From: Membranipora membranacea
Lineage: Eukaryota; Bryozoa; Gymnolaemata; Cheilostomatida; Membraniporidae
Direction: 5' to 3'
Assembly (NCBI GenBank): GCA_914767715.1
Contig: OU612065.1
Coordinates: 34,598,001 to 34,658,000, forward strand
DNA length: 60,000 nucleotides
The translations under genes and the position numbers were made by a program. Below the pieces are notes generated by a model. It was not told where the DNA came from, ran no database searches, and saw only the letters and a program-made list of their open reading frames with translations. Below, one piece after another: positions 40,798 through 53,900 of the stretch. Each line of letters begins with the position of its first letter. Within the stretch, counting starts at the first letter, position 1.

Positions 40798-43117
40798 TCA
40801 GACAATTTCTCTCATGTTTTTCAGCAAACGGTAGTACAGTACAACTGTGAAGTAATGGTGCAAATTTAGAATATTTTTATAAATGGCCTTTTGGTCATTT
40901 TTATGATGATTGATAGCAGACAGAAAATTGAACTCCACCGTGTAATGAACCTGTTTGGTACCTGTCTAGAACTTACTGATCGCTGGTAATAAACAAAACT
41001 TTATCTTTATCTGATTTACATAACCTCAGTGTTTAGCCATAAGAGTAATGTGAGCTGGCTGGCTGTGGTAAAGAGGAATTAATTGCCGGCTTGTGAGCAG
41101 GAGCTTGTGACCTGACAGATGAAAGCATTATTTTTTTTCAGGATTTCCATAACAAGGGGCAGGTGAGTTATGATCATGAGCTTCATTGGGTAGATCTTGT
41201 GATACATAAGTACTTTCTGAAGATTAATTGTTTCTCAATAACTCAAGATTGTCTCAACATCTGCACACAATAAGCAGTGACGCTACCACTGGACGGCACA
41301 CCAGTCATCAGCTAAAAACCATTAATCAAGCGTTGTTGAGGCAATCCTTTGTTGTCATCTCTTCCCTTATATATATCCTTATATATTATGCCTCCTTGCA
41401 GTGGGTTACCAAAATTTGACAGATAAGTAGAGTATATGAGGATAACAGACAAAATTTGTATTAGTATGGTTCTTACAATAAAAAATGGTCCTGGAATTCC
41501 TATAAAATTATCCGTCCAGGATAAATGAGCTTTAGAAAAAACCAAAAGAACATTATTGCCGCTAAAGTAGCTGCATCTACTTGCTGGATGTACGGTGTTA
41601 GCCAACAATCATACGATACGACAAAACAGCAAGCTATACCAACAAATATTCCAGAATAGATTGACATGTCATGCATTGGCAACATTTGTAATTTAGTCAC
41701 ATCGCACCTCTTTTTATCAGTGTTTTTATGGCAGCTTCATCATTATCCATGAATTGCCACCGCAATTTCACACCTAACTCAACAAACATAAACACGACAC
41801 ACATAAACTTTGATGACCATTTATACATTGTCACTACTTGGGAAAGGGTTTTTTACAGAGAATAATGGCAAATTAATCCTTAAACATTAAGCTGCTTTTC
41901 TACTTACAGTTCACTGTAAAGCCTTGTACCCACCAATGTGCTTTTTTAATCTCAGGAATTTCTAAGATTTTGCACTGGCAATCATTAAAGAATTTGTGGG
42001 TACCACAAAATGCAGCACAGCATATCGCACAACATATCGCACAAAAGTAGAATCAATTCTACTTTCGTGCGAAGGTATTTGTAAACGCACGATCTCTGTG
42101 TATTTTGTACCCATCAATCACAGCAATGCACAAGTGGTCGTGCATGATCGCAGATGAGTTCCTGGGACAGTTATGCAGTTGATGGGTACCAGGCTTTATT
42201 AGCAGTTTTTTTGCCAGGATGCTTTGTTTATACCATCCCATTGGGTAATTCTTCTTCTTGAAGACAAAGGAATTGCGTAAAGGATTATTCATTTCACAGT
42301 TAATCCTTATCTAACATCTGCAATTACGTAAATGCTCTTGTATTTCCTTTTTGTTTATTGTTTACCCGACCAATGATGGCGGGGCTCACCTGAGAAGCTT
42401 TTGAATAATTTATTCCTCTCACTTAGCCGTTGTGGTTTCTATAAAATATATTTTTTGCATACTTGTCACATCTACTCCAGGTACTAGGATATGATGTCTC
42501 TTCCATGTCCAGCCTAATTTAATGGTTGTGCTTGCACATCTTCCGATGTGTATGGAGATGTTGATGTTGTTGATGTTGATGCCACAATTGCGCACTTGCA
42601 GCAATCTGAGCACTTAGACTTGTCACGGGACGAAATTCTATATAGAATAGGAAAAATAGACTACCTATCTTATACTTATACTTCCCAAGCCAGGAGCGGT
42701 CGGAAGGGGCAGAGTCCTGAGGCTAAGGCTAATCTTCTTATTTAAGGCACACCAGAACATTGACATTAACATTGAAATAATGATCTACAACACCTCTTTG
42801 ATATCAAACTTATGAAAATCAGGACAATGTTTTAAAACAGGAAACTCGGAAATATAAGAATTGAGCCCATATCGCCTTCTGAGCCATGGGAATAATGTTT
42901 ATAGAGGGGAGGAAAGTTTTATGAGGTGATAAAATTTGATTAAGGTTCAAGATAAGATTTTTTTTTTCCTTTCATCAAGGATGGAGCAAAATTAAGTGAC
43001 TGATGATGGCTCATTTAAAAGTGGTCTGTAGCTGTTCTAGTTTTGGCACTGATGAAAGATTGTCTACACCATATATAACAATGGTTAAGAAAATGATTCT
43101 GATCATTTAAAAAGTTC
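40798..43117. other. Intergenic, no supported gene
   Basis: Contains an open frame at 42548-42745 (starts MYGDVDVVDVDATIAHLQ) lacking a usable acceptor. A repeated motif of the type GTACCCATCAA / TTGATGGGTACC near 41930-42200 suggests an old repeat. Confidence 0.3.
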
Positions 43118-43850
43118 TCAGCAGTTTTTACTACTCTTGATAATACACTCGATATTACAATTAAAGCTGGCACGTTCAGAAGGTCTTGAAACTAAATGTC
43201 TATCTCCCTCTGTGCTAGAATTGAACCACAGTTCCGAGTTGTAAAGTAAAACGGGAAGTATGAGTGATTGAAAAAATAAAATAATGACACTGTTTGAGGG
43301 ACGGACCAAAAGATTTAAATTTGTAAAAAGCATAAAATCTTGATTTGACCTTTTTAAAAATTTCATCAGAGTTCATGTGCCATTACAGGTCATCGCTAAA
43401 ATAGGTTCCTAAATATTTGAAGCTGAAAACTTTCTCTATCTTATTATTATCAATAAAAAAAGCTGACTCTAGTTCTGAGAGTTTTTGCGAAGAAGGGCGG
43501 TATAGAGAATGATCTACCAAAATGAATAACCATCTCCTTGGTTATTTTGATGTTTAAAATCAGGTTACTCTGCTTGCACCAGATAGAAAAATCAGAGATC
43601 GCTTGAAAATAAAAACATCAGAAGTTGTATGATTCAACAACCCTATGATGGCCATATCATTGGCATATTTAAAGTATTTTACACTAGGGTGATTAGATTT
43701 TACATTCGGATACACGGAAAAGAGAAAGGGTAATAAAACACAGCCTTGCCACATCGGTATTACTAATTGAAGCTGAAGAGTTAAACACTCAGGAAAGACC
43801 ACAGCAATATATAGTTTGGCAGCTAGATCTGTATTAATTATGCAATGCAA
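43118..43850 (-). mobile_element. Degraded LINE reverse-transcriptase fragment
   Basis: On the minus strand: WQGCVLLPFLFSVY (the PQG box, altered), YFKYANDMAIIGLL (catalytic YADD changed to YAND), then KEMVIHFGRSF and FSFKYLGT, and ILPVLLYNSELWF further on. Several frame changes and stops separate the blocks. The sequence is unlike the LINE at 39540, so it is a different family. The Asp-to-Asn change in the catalytic box confirms that it is dead. Confidence 0.82.
43778..43835. repeat. Half copy of the 45040 inverted-repeat element
   Basis: Shares GACCACAGCAATATATAGT and GGCAGCTAGATCTG-like sequence with the arm of the element at 45040-45143. Confidence 0.5.
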
Positions 43851-45039
43851 ACTTATTCCGAGAATTCAGAGCACTTCTGGGTAAAAAATTATGTATAGCG
43901 TTAGAAATTTTCCTCCCCTCTCATCTATGAGCTCTGAGGTTTCATGGGGCCTAGTGCTGTGCCAACCTATATATTTCCATGGTCAGGAGACATTTTACGA
44001 TAGTAGATAACTTCATTTATGAATTTCTACAGTTCACTCAAGTATATAGAAGTGATAGTTTATTGGGCTGGTACAGCACTAAACTCCATGAGTACCTTAT
44101 GGAAATTTATAGCCAGAAGTGCTCTGAATTTTCTAAATATGAAAATATTGCATAATGGGGTTGTGTTTTTCGTAGTGATCTCACTTGATTATTTACAGAT
44201 GAGACCATACTTTTGCAAAGTTTTATATGGACCATAAAGGAGGCAGATGAGACCTCTTGCTGTAAAAACTCCATGGTTTCAGCTAACTGTATGTATGTGT
44301 ATTTGTACCTTTATTATATCACTACTGATAAATAAAGTTGCTGGACTGCTGATAAAACTCATAAAATGCAGGTATAAGTAGAAAAAAAATAAAAGTGGAA
44401 AAAGCATAGACTAAGATTTATTTGTTCAATGTATTAACTACAATTGATCTACCTATTCGGAGATCAAAAATTTTTCTATCTATATGCTGAAATAAAAAAT
44501 TATCCGAAAATCTTAATTTTTAATACAATTAAAATTAAATGAAAATATTTTAAAATATAATAACCTGATCGATCACAATGGAATTCAGTGTTAGGAAGGG
44601 AAGTGTTATGAAATACGCAGCTAAATCTTTTTTGCAAATTATATAATTATTGAGTTATTGTATTTAATATAGAATTGTTTGTACTACAATATCATCAAAT
44701 ATATATATTTTATTCTAAATTTTGATTCTGAAATCAATATTTTCAGGTTGGATTCATCATTAAAAATTTAAAGCTGAATTATTATTATTTCTCTTTATTT
44801 TAATGATTATTATATTTATTATATCATATAACATAATAAATATCAAATTGTATTTGCAGTCAATTTTTGTGGGTCAGCGTAATTCGCCTATTTAATTCTG
44901 TTCATTTTGTTTCTATTTTAATTTCCCTGGCTGCCAGACCAAAAAGTGTGATCTGCTCCAATGGTAGCTTATATAAAATAATGCAAATTTATGGTCTCAT
45001 CTGTTCAGCGCCCCCTATAATAAGGGACAACTCCTGACT

Positions 45040-45143
45040 CTACAGAACTAGCTGCCAGACTATACATTGCTGTTGTCCTTCTGGAGTCTTTAAAGACTTC
45101 AGAAGGACCAAGGCAATATATAGTCTGAAATCTAGTTCTGCAG
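45040..45143. repeat. Inverted-repeat element centred on TTTAAA
   Basis: Arms of about 50 nt pair around TTTAAA at 45089-45094, with TTGTCCTTCTGGAGTC facing GACTTCAGAAGGACCAA. Related fragments occur near 43778 and 45510-45560, so it is a small local family. Confidence 0.78.
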
Positions 45144-45614
45144 TAGTTATGCAATATTTTGACACTGGAAAAAACTCCTAGCTCTTCCAGGTAAAAATTA
45201 TGTGTAGCTTTAGAAATTGTCCCCTCTTCTTCATCAATTGCGCCTATGAGGTGTCAAAATCTAGTGTTGTACAGCCAGTCCAGACCAATATGCTACCACT
45301 TGTATCTACTTTAGAGAACCTTAAAGGTTAATGGACTAAGTTATCTACTCTTGTACAATATTCCTGACACTGAAATTATATTCGTTTTTAACTTATGTAA
45401 ACAAATTCACAATAAAGTAGAAAAAAAGTGGAAATAATCAGTAATTAGAATTATTTGGAAGTGGGAGCATATTTGAATTTTTCAGTGTTACAATATTGTC
45501 TAAGTACTGAAGTCCTAGCTACCGGACTACATATTGCTTTGGTCATTATGTAGTCTTTAAATATTGTTGTAGTTAGTTTGCTGATTTTACAACGGTGCAT
45601 ACATTAGAATTAGT

Positions 45615-45632
45615 AAAAAAAAAAAAAAAAAA
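45615..45632. repeat. A18 homopolymer
   Basis: Run of 18 A followed by TAAAG. It could be the tail of a retrotransposed fragment, but I see no recognisable body. Confidence 0.75.
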
Positions 45633-47983
45633 TAAAGACCAACAATGTAATTGCATTTACAATTATTTATTGCTTAGGAAAAAACCTCAAGGACAATCGG
45701 ACAGCTCAGTAACTAGGCAAAATATATCAGTCAACAACAATTTTCCGCAAAAGTTCTCAATATAAAGACTCAATTGGCCTACGACAAAGACTTTGCTAGC
45801 AACTGCTAACTCATAGCTGGAACCTCGCCAAAATTATGTTCTTAATTGAGTTGCCAATAGGGATTAATAAAAACATCAACTAAATCAATACCAATTTTAA
45901 TATTTATTGGCTCTTGGTTATTACATTTTTGTAAACTGATCATTGATGCTTGATAATTTTTTTGGTGTCACTATTTATTTAAAATATGTCATATGACATT
46001 CAAAGAAGTATTCTCTCTCTTTGCTGTTTTGCACTTATTTGGGCGGTATCATTCAATTATAGCTTTTCGAAATGAGTAAACATCAGGTGAGTAAACAAGC
46101 TGTGCGTTAATATACTAGGAGTATCCCTTATGCTATCGTTATTCATTATCAGTCAGCATCTTACTGATTGGTGCACTCTATACAGTATTATTACGCTGCA
46201 TATTCTCGCTCTTACTTGAACAACCTATAAAAAATTTACAAAGCTGCATTGTACATCTAATGTGTCAAATGGTATCACTGTCTATGACCTACAACCATTT
46301 TGTTGTCAATGAAAATTTGCAATTATCTAGACCTGAGAGTGCGTGGGGATGGAAAAATCTATTATTTTCCCCTAATGTCCCACTTGGTGCACTGTTTGGT
46401 TAGTACTACCTGATAAGGCTATTGTTGGCCACTCACCCTAGCTGACCAGGAAAGTAAAACATGGCAGGCCACATTGCAATAACCTTCAAATCAACGAAGT
46501 TGCGATTAATCTCTCCAGAAACAAAAAACCCTAAACAACTGGCTAGCAAGCTCGAGAATTGCATGTCGACACAATTCAATCACTGCGCCTCCCTGTATAT
46601 GACAAGGCATAACTGTCCTAGGGTTATTGTAGCTATATCAATATAGCATTATCAGTAGTAAAACAAACCATTCGGAAAATATATCAAATGCATTATTAGA
46701 TTGTGCGATGCACTCAAATATTGCCCTCAACGCAAAAAAGCAAGGCTAGGTTTGAAATCAGTGGCCCCATACCTACCCAAACCTACCAAATCATCCCAAA
46801 CCCATCCAAACCTACCCAAACTATCAAAACATACCCACATCAGCCAAATCTTTGCAAAACCTGCCCAAGACTACCCTAACTCTAGATAAAGTTAGATCCA
46901 ATGTGGCAGCAGCGTTTGAGTCACCTCCCTCTTATTACACTCCTTCGTCTGCAGCATGTCAGTAAATGGGGCAGCTCCAATGCTGGAAAACTGGATCTAT
47001 CTTGATCAATCCGAACTGGAACTCATTACCGCCCGCACCAATCACCAACTTTCTGATAAGCCTCTCTGGTCATTTTGCTATTTTAAGTATGACAGGGTGG
47101 ACTCAAATATTTTACCCAAACAAAGTTATATCTGTCAAGTTAGTTACAGAACAGCTTAGAATTGAAACAGCTTTACTGCAATGCAGCTAAGTCCAGTTAC
47201 CAATGCCTTAAATCCCATACTCATAACCCCTATCTCTCTCATTTACAGACTTATCAATATAAGGAGTTCAATAATTGAGTGTAAGGTGGTGAATGAGAAT
47301 GTATGTTCCAACTTTATTGTGTTATTGAATTATCAGCCCCTTGACATTAAGGAGATAACTTCAAGTTTAACTTTTCAGAAGTTATGATGAGGATGTCTAC
47401 AAAAACTCACTAGTGTAATATAATGTTACACATAATCACAGAGTAAGGATATCCTTACTCTGTGACATAATGTTAAACAATACCCAACAAAGTTTGAGGC
47501 AAATATACTGTCAATTAATTACTAAAAACTTGATACCTCAACTGATAGATCATATCACTCACTGACAATAAATTATCAAGCTACACATATTTTAGAACCT
47601 TCAAAGTTTTTGCAAACAATCTAACCTTTGACCAGCAAGGGAATCTCATCAAAAACTAGTCAATTAATCAATTAAAAACTTAACATGATTCATCAAATGA
47701 GGGAACTCAACTAATAATAACTGACTAAAAATCACATCGCATTAAGGCTACCGTAGGCAAAAAGACAATCCTATTATCAACCTTCAACAAACAGCAAAGG
47801 ATCCTATTAATTAAATATCAAAATCACACAATAACTCAAATTAAATATGAGACAATTAAAGGTCAAGTCGAAGAGAAATCCGCTGGCCTGCTATAATGAC
47901 CATGCATGGCCAGGCGGGCGTTTACTATACTGTATTCCGTATTCATGATTGCTGAGTGTGACCTTATATTGTTGTCGCGGAAT
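45633..47983. other. Repeat-rich intergenic stretch, no supported gene
   Basis: About 46778-46880 is a degenerate CCAAACCTAC-type tandem region. Open frames around 46461-47190 have no splice support or protein features. Confidence 0.35.
47415..47480. repeat. Short palindrome centred on GGATATCC
   Basis: The 30-bp core from 47435 to 47464 is a perfect palindrome (left half TCACAGAGTAAGGAT); the flanks pair imperfectly. MITE-like hairpin. Confidence 0.7.
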
Positions 47984-50900
47984 CTATCTGGATTGCTGTC
48001 TAGATGACCGTGTTTGGCTAGGTGGGCAAGTAGCAAACAGCTTTCCAGGTATATATTTCACACATAATGGCTGAGAGTGATCTGCTATAAGGTGGTCTGG
48101 GAGTCTGTCTGGACTTCTGGCTTGATGACTGCATTCAAGGTCAATCAGACGCCCTCCACTGACACTTCCTGACCTTCCCTCTGGCCCTGACCCACTCAGT
48201 ACCTGTAAAATGTAAATTCAAAGAAATCTGTAATTTGGGGATTATATAAGTATCCAAATTAAAGTTAAATCTTACAAGAATCCTAACAGACACCGGTCTG
48301 CTCTATCAGGAAAACGATATTGTCACTCAGATTAGTAAGTTGGTACTAACAAATAAAAAATTGTTATTATATAGTCTGTGGCTTTGCATGCACAATGGTA
48401 CTGAACTGTCTCACAGAGGCCTTTGAGAAGCTCAATTGATGAGGAAATGAATAATACAGTCAAGAATAACCACTTCTTGAAGTTTGACACTAGTGACAAG
48501 AGTCTAAACACCGACTGTTTTGATAAATAAGTTGAAATTATTATCAAAAGTTAGTCTTGTACACTCAACACTTACGCTCGGAGCCAGATACTCGACTTTG
48601 AGTATGACTTTCTGTGTTCTGGACTGCTCTTCTTTTCCGTTGTCAGCTAATTCCTATGCTTTTTGGTACCCCTGATGGGAGGCAGCCTGTACCTACCATC
48701 CTATAAAGAACATACAGAAAAAGGTTAGTGCAAACCGGCAACCCAATCAGCATCCCATAATAAGTGAAATGAGCATTTTAATGTGACAAGATCTCCCCCC
48801 TAACTCCTAATCAAAGCTTCCCGCTTGGTTAGATTAGGACCTGCATGTAAATTAAAATATCTGTAATTTTTGTAATTCAATGCCCATAAGTACTATTTTT
48901 GTGTTGGTACTTTAGAAAAGTTAAATCTAGCAAGAATCCCAATTGTCATAAATCGGAAAATATCATTGTAACTGAGTGTGTACAGACAGATAGTCTACAA
49001 GATGGTGCTACCCAAATTCTGTGCGAGGCATTTGAGTAGCACCATCTTGTAGACTTTCAGATTACAAATCTATTTGTGTTCCACTGTTGAAATACTCTGG
49101 GGAATTACAAAAAACAATTGGCGATTAATAAAACAGTACAGATTAAACTGCTATAAATTTTCAAAACAAACCATTGCTTTGTTGAAGGTACACCCAAAGT
49201 AACAGCAGCTTGGATGGTTTAATAATTATATAGGAAGTACAAATCCGTTACAATTATTGTAGGCATAACACTTACAGGCGGTACCAGATCCTCGACACAA
49301 TCCCTGTTGATCATCTTTGTGAAGCTGATCACTGGCTGCTCTTTAACAATGCCAGGGAAAAAACCCATCCGATGTGGGATGATTGCTGGGGTCTGAGAAT
49401 CCCCTCTGCTGTTCTTTTGCAGGATTTTTGGGCCCTGTAACAGTCAATATATGAGACGTAAATTAAAATGCGGACAGCACAATGATCAAGCCAGAAACTC
49501 TCCTACTCTGACTGCCTTATTACAATCACGAATAATAAATTTTCAAATAGCAAACTAAATATAAAATTGATATTTATTTTGGCACAGTATGGGATGACCT
49601 AGGTCCTAGAAGAACACAGAGGTTACGATAAGGCTTAGGCACTCAAAGTTAGATTTGGCCCTTTTTAGAATTTCTGTTTTCTGTGCTGACTCTTTGCTTC
49701 TATTGTAGATTGCATCCTTACCGGTTTGTTGTTTAATCGTATAGGTGGTAACCTAAATCTTCCGTCCTATAAAGAACATAAGGAAAAAAGTTAGTGCAAT
49801 AAGTAAAAATATTGATAGAATAGTCTCATGATAAATTCAAAGTGTGCCTCAGCTGTTTGCTTGCAACTCGCGATGAGATTATTTTTGTTCTTCTATTGCA
49901 ACTGCTCATGATAACTGAATTGAGTATTTCTTTGTTAAGAACTGTCCTAAGATTTACTTATTTTTTTACAGTTTGAAATCCATAACCGAATTCCTGATAT
50001 GACTACCTTTGGAATGTGTAGCTTTGGAGATGGTTTCTTCTCTTCAACTTTTTCTTCACCAACAATTCGGTACATCTGATCATAATCCACCTTTTGTACA
50101 GCTTCTAGGCATGCAGACTGACAGCGCTGTGTTGGGCGTACAAAATATGTACGAGGTTTACTCTTCACTGCCTAGAATAACAGGATAATATGATTTCCTT
50201 TGATGATTTCAGTAGATCCATAAAACATATATAATATAATGAACTTTATTAACCACTTATCTCTTTCTCTCCAATAAAGATGCCAGTACTATAAGCGTCT
50301 GGCATGTAAAGCCACTAGATATATTATGCAGTATTTCAGACAAGTTGAAGATGGACATTATGGATTGTGGATTTAAAATGATGTAACGACCAAAATGCTA
50401 ATAATTATGCTTTGATCTTAATGGTAACATTCTTCTGAATTTCACTTTTATCAACTAACAGGCAGGATTTTGGAATATAGCTAGCTCCTACCTCGTGAAG
50501 AGAATCATCTGTTTGGGTGATTTCACCAATAACCATTCCTACTTGTGTGGGCAAGAGCTCACTGACAGCTCTCCTTGTACTCGGAGCTTTGACAACATTG
50601 ACAGTAGTCAGTTGCCTATTTAAATGTGCCTGTAATATGAACAAACAGTTGATTTACTAGCACAAAACTCTGTTCCTTATATACTACATATCATGCATAT
50701 CATACATATACTATATATACTACATATACTACATATACTGCATATATCTGAACCTCCCCTCCCCCACTTAGTTTTAAAACGGGGGGGGGGGGAGATGGAG
50801 AAGTTGTATTGTATTTATCTCTGACAATTTAAAACTTGAATGTCATGATGATCCCTGTTTTAAAAGTTATCAACTCAGGATCACTAATCGACATTATAGA

Positions 50901-53900
50901 CAGTTTTCTGAGCTCTTATTTATGCCTCAATTCGGAGTTGTCCTCTCTCCAGTTTGGTACTTTTAACCAACGCCGCATAGGAAAAACCTGCTGAAAGAGG
51001 ATTATCTTGAAAACCGCTTATGTTTGGATAAAAATTATTTTCGATTCAGAATCTGCACCATTGAAAACCCTGTGAGACAGGGTTTCCAAATCATTGCAGG
51101 CTTGAATGTTGATGAATCTTAATTTTAGTGACGAAACTTGTGAAAAATTCTGCCAAATTGTCCGCAAAACAGGCAGAAAATGCTATAATTGACTATCCAA
51201 ATACTAATATTGTTTCCCAAACTATGTCCATATGAGTTTTCAATGTTGCAAATTCAGAATCAAAAATCATTTTTATCCTATTATAAGCGGTTTTCAAGAT
51301 AACCCTCTTTTCAGCACGTTTTTCTTATGCGGCATGGGTTAAAAGTACCAAACTGGAGAGAGGACAACTCTGAATTGAGGCCTAAATCAGAGCTAAGAAA
51401 ACTGTCTATTTGACAGGAATTATAATTGAAAGATGTATGGGAGAAGATTATTATACTAATTAAATACTTTGGAACACTAGCAATCACCTTCAATTGTTCT
51501 TCCTAATAAAATTTGGAGCAATCATGTCTCTGTATCTACGCAAAGTATCTTCTAAAGGTCAAAAAACCCTAAAGATGCAGCGAGCATGAAGCTCGACGCC
51601 ACTGGAGTCGATTGTCACTTTGTCACTTGGCATGGCGCTCTCCAGATCTTTAATGGACATACGATCTAAGTACAGATACATGGCCACTTCATAAACAAAA
51701 ATATTTCTACCTGTAATACCATAACCAATAAGCTAGCACTTACCCTCTGCAGCAAATCGTTCGTTTGTACGAATGTGCTAACGCCCATTACTTCATTTGG
51801 AGGAGGTAGCACACCGAGAGCTCGCCATGGGTTAGGATATTGGTTAACGCATGCGCTGTAATAAAAGTAGCCTGGCGCTTCTTTAGCGTTGATACCATTC
51901 AGCTGTCTTTTTCCATGTGCCTGTAAGTCAAACAAGTAGTGATAACAAAACCATTACAATCGCCTGAATCCCTCACTACTTTTAATAGCAGTCATCTCTC
52001 CCTGATGATATAATATGACAAGCTCTGGTTTAAAAGTCGTCTTCCCAGTGTCACAAAACAATAATCTCTAACTGGAGCAGAAGCAGGAGAAACTGTACAC
52101 TGATTGAATCTTTAGAATTATTACATTATTGTTAAGAAGCAATATGTCTTTGATTCCAAATGCTTAAAGTCAACGGGCAACATCACTTTTGATGACTTAC
52201 AGATGCAGACTCTATGTAGCTTGATTTCACAGCAGAAGTGACTCCAACGGGTTTCATAGAACAGAATGGGCTGGAATTCTCCTTCAGACCTACGGCTAGA
52301 GCCCTCTCAAACGCAACTGCAGAAGTGACTCCGACATGTTTCACATAACAGAGTGGTCTGGAATTCTCCTTCAGATCTACAACTAGAGCCGTCTCAACTT
52401 TTCCGTATCGCCTTAGTGTCTGCACAAAGCTCCGATGAGGGGTTGAAGTATACTCAACTGGGAAAACAGGAGTGGTTGTATCGGCCTTTAATTAGACAAG
52501 TTGAGAATCATAATCAGTCTTTATTGATTGACAAATACAAGCCTGAGCTTCAAAGATAGCAGTGCTGAGTAAGTAGGAATTGCCTCCAAACTTTGTTTGA
52601 TTTGGATTTCATTTCAGTCGTTACCAGAACAGATGTGCAAAGCTATTCTTAGTTCTAATTGGCTGGAAGCGTTTTAAGTGTATCTTGGATATAACATTCA
52701 CTCAGTCCACAAATCTTGTCAGTTAACTTACAAAACTCTCTGTTTTCTTTTCTCCTGAGGCGATGGCATGGCATCTTCTCACCCTAGCTCCTACACTGTG
52801 ACATTTGGCTGTAGACGTAATTTTGGTTGCTCTTTCATAAGGCACAGCGGCCATCAATAAAACATTAGCTGTAACATGAAGGTGAGACTCATGATTATGA
52901 TTTCATATTGTTGTTTTGTGCCTCCATAGGTATTGCTTTCATGCCAAGCAAAAGACTCCTAATAATGCAGGCTTAAATTTACATAAATGGTTTGCTTTTT
53001 TCAGCTTTTCCCAGTACTTTTCATGAGTAGCATTGAATAAAGCAGAATCCATGATAAGCTGATATCTGCTGAATTCCTCAAGCGAAACCACTTTTTGTGT
53101 GCACATCACCACCCAAATGAGTTGTAACTTTGAATCTAAGTCGCATAGTGTTACACAGGCTACTGACATATGCTCTAGTGACCTAGTCTAGTCTAGTCTC
53201 AGACAAGGTGACTATCTTACTAAACTATCGATCGGCTGTTTTTCAACCCAGAATTTGACACTTCAACATTTTTCCTTTTTCATAATCATTATTACTAATC
53301 ATGTGTTAGTTAGTCTACCTACCCCTCCTTATGGTTATGGTGTTAGGTTCCATTTTAGGGCTCCTGGCAATCGCCGGAACCGGTTCTATAGGGTTAAATG
53401 TGGTTTCAACCGGTGATCTCAGCGTTTTTGTTCTAGAAGTTTTCTTAAGCGGAGATAAAATTCTATGCCTCTGCATAAAAAAAAGAAAGAAATAAACTTA
53501 AATAAGAATATTAATTGCAATAGCAATAATCATAATGAAGCATAGTAATACAGTTTGTTATTATCCGTTACAATCAGGGTCACAGTAAACAAGGTACAGA
53601 AAGGAGTCAAAGGTGATATCAGACACTGCTTATGGTGTCATGTTGTTGGGGTTAAATATTTGATGTTGTTCCCATACCTGCTTTGGTTCTGGGGCTTGCA
53701 GTGTGCACCTTTCCAGACTTTCTGCTGGCAGGTAGCAGATCACCTTGGCTTTCTTTACTGTCTTATTGCTGCCATGCTCTGATCTCCTCGGAGTGCTCGC
53801 GAGGCGTCTATCCGAGCGGTGCCTGCCTATCATGACTTTGTCGATCGGTGTTGCTTCTTGCGGCCATGATGGAATATTAGGCAGCACTGCAGCTGTATTT

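Noticed and set aside
41142-41162. A 21-nt block between a strong acceptor (TTTTTTTTCAG) and donor (GTGAGT), a possible microexon
   Set aside because: No neighbouring exon on the same strand joins in phase; such a pairing can occur by chance.
42548-42745. Plus-strand frame DVDVVDVDATIAHLQ
   Set aside because: Upstream stop with no acceptor between; Asp/Val repeats come from a GATGTT simple repeat.
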